Shown here one piece after another: positions 4,822 to 5,464 of a DNA stretch of 5,464 nt (positions within the stretch are counted from its first letter, which is position 1; the number at the start of each line of letters is the position of its first letter). This stretch comes from Gammaproteobacteria bacterium GWE2_37_16 (GTDB lineage: Bacteria > Pseudomonadota > Gammaproteobacteria > UBA9339), in contig MGXG01000110.1 in assembly GCA_001801285.1 (NCBI GenBank), positions 1 to 5,464 of the forward strand. The letters run 5' to 3'. A program made the position numbers and the translations under genes. The notes under the pieces are model-generated. The model had not been told where the DNA came from, made no database searches, and saw only the letters and a list, made by a program, of their open reading frames with translations.

Positions 4822-5464
4822 GGACATGGATTTTCACCAGCAAACATCGAGCTTTTAGACACCTATCAAGTTGTTGCTTCTCTTGCTACAGAAAATGATC
4901 GTTTAGAAAAAAACCTATCTGAAGCACAAAGAAAAATCCAATGGTTTGAAGAGCAAATTAAGCTTGGAAAGCAACGACAATTTGGCAAAAAGACGGAAGC
5001 TAATTTAAAACAACTTAATTTATTTGATGGAATTTTAGAAGTAACAGAAGAAAAGCCTAACCCACCGAAAATTCAAACCATTACTTATAATCGTTGTTAC
5101 AGCCAAGGTCGTAGGATTGATACCAGCAAGCTAGAACGTGAGCGCGTTGTGCATGATTTAACAAATGAAGAAAAAACCTGTAAATGTTGTGGTAAGGAGC
5201 TGGAAAAAATTGGTGAGGATGTATCGGAGCAACTGGAGTATATTCCAGCCACTGTCAAAGTTATTGAACATGTTTGTCCAAAATATACCTGTCGTTCCTG
5301 CTCAACGGTTAGTATGGCACATAAGCCTGAAGCTCCTATAGCTAAATGTCTAGCTGCAGCAAGTTTAATTACCGAAGTCATTATAAGCAAATACGATCAT
5401 CATTTACCGCTCTACCGCCAGGCAAAAATATTTTTACAAGATGGCATTGATATTCCTGCCAATA
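4820..5464 (+). pseudogene. tnpC: IS66-family transposase TnpC, N-terminal part, apparent one-base deletion at codon 5-6, cut by window edge
   Basis: From 4831 to the window end one frame is open for over 200 codons and encodes the N-terminal portion of the IS66 DDE transposase. Numbering from the restored start: a coiled-coil or leucine-zipper segment at about 10-50, then LGKQRQFGKKTEANLKQLNL (49-68), matching the family 'rrrFGrsSEk..qlaLF' block. ERERVVHDL (106-114) and a zinc-finger domain follow, with Cys121, Cys124, Cys158 and Cys161. Next comes GEDVSEQLEYIPATVKVIEH (132-151), highly typical of IS66. LITEVIISKYDHHLPLYRQA (183-202) and the edge precede the catalytic core, so the DDE residues are not visible. 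ATG 4820 reads MDMDFHQQTSSF and stops at 4856-4858. Adding one T to the TTTT at 4831-4834 gives MDMDFSPANIELL, joined to the conserved frame. The conserved frame also continues in phase from the tnpB TAG with no ATG. I infer a frameshifted gene; slippage on the T-run or sequence error could restore it. No Shine-Dalgarno sequence is evident. Confidence 0.78.

Larger units (their letters stand above)
4067..5464 (+). mobile_element. IS66-family insertion sequence, left part (right end outside the window)
   Basis: Three co-directional frames in the order tnpA, tnpB, tnpC define an IS66-family element. Members usually measure about 2.5 kb, begin with GTAA and duplicate eight target bases. The left boundary is inferred from GTAAACATCT at 4067, or from the second copy GTAAACGCCT at 4085. 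If 4067 is right, the target duplication would be AAGGGGGT (4059-4066). The right inverted repeat lies beyond the window. tnpB and tnpC each look frameshifted by one base near their starts, so this copy may be inactive on its own. It sits about 100 bases after rne and does not disturb that gene. Confidence 0.85.

Noticed and set aside
5097..5390. 97-codon minus-strand frame at the right edge
   Set aside because: It is antisense to the conserved zinc-finger region of TnpC on the plus strand.

Overview
The window looks like a chromosomal segment of an A+T-rich gammaproteobacterium. The RNase E catalytic half and the SuhB-type phosphatase closely resemble their enterobacterial counterparts. The low G+C (about 40 % by eye), decayed intergenic palindromes and a damaged IS66 element would suit a host-associated member of the Legionellales or a similar group. 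That placement is inference and cannot be proved from this window.

Layout. (1) Positions 1-183, minus strand: the first 61 codons of a probable hypoxanthine-guanine phosphoribosyltransferase, running off the left edge. (2) Positions 184-474: an A+T-rich divergent promoter region. (3) Positions 475-1263: a complete inositol monophosphatase family gene (suhB) with intact metal-binding motifs. (4) Positions 1264-1631: a 368-base gap holding several decayed, interleaved copies of a palindromic repeat, then a perfect 18-base palindrome, then the leader of the next gene. (5) Positions 1632-3968: a complete ribonuclease E gene (rne). Its catalytic half is well conserved. Its C-terminal half is short, low in complexity and rich in Asn, Ser, Thr, Arg and Pro, with one amphipathic segment and Arg-rich patches. 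(6) Positions 3969-4066: a short gap with a 10-base-pair hairpin. (7) From about 4067 to the right edge: the left part of an IS66-family insertion sequence, with GTAA-type ends in an 18-base tandem duplication, then tnpA, tnpB and the first part of tnpC.

How the genes work together. hpt (purine salvage), suhB (inositol-phosphate phosphatase, also a ribosome-biogenesis factor in Escherichia coli) and rne (RNA decay and processing) are housekeeping genes with no evident shared pathway. suhB and rne are co-directional, but the gap between them suggests separate transcription. The IS66 genes are a mobile unit inserted after rne.

The most notable feature is in the IS66 element. tnpB and tnpC each appear to lack one base within about 15 bases of the expected ATG, so both conserved reading frames are cut off from their start codons by a -1 shift. 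This could be decay, sequence error or recoding. I found no convincing new defence system or other undescribed multi-gene system. The less ordinary material is the repeat cluster upstream of rne and the structure of the IS66 left end and tnpB-tnpC junction.
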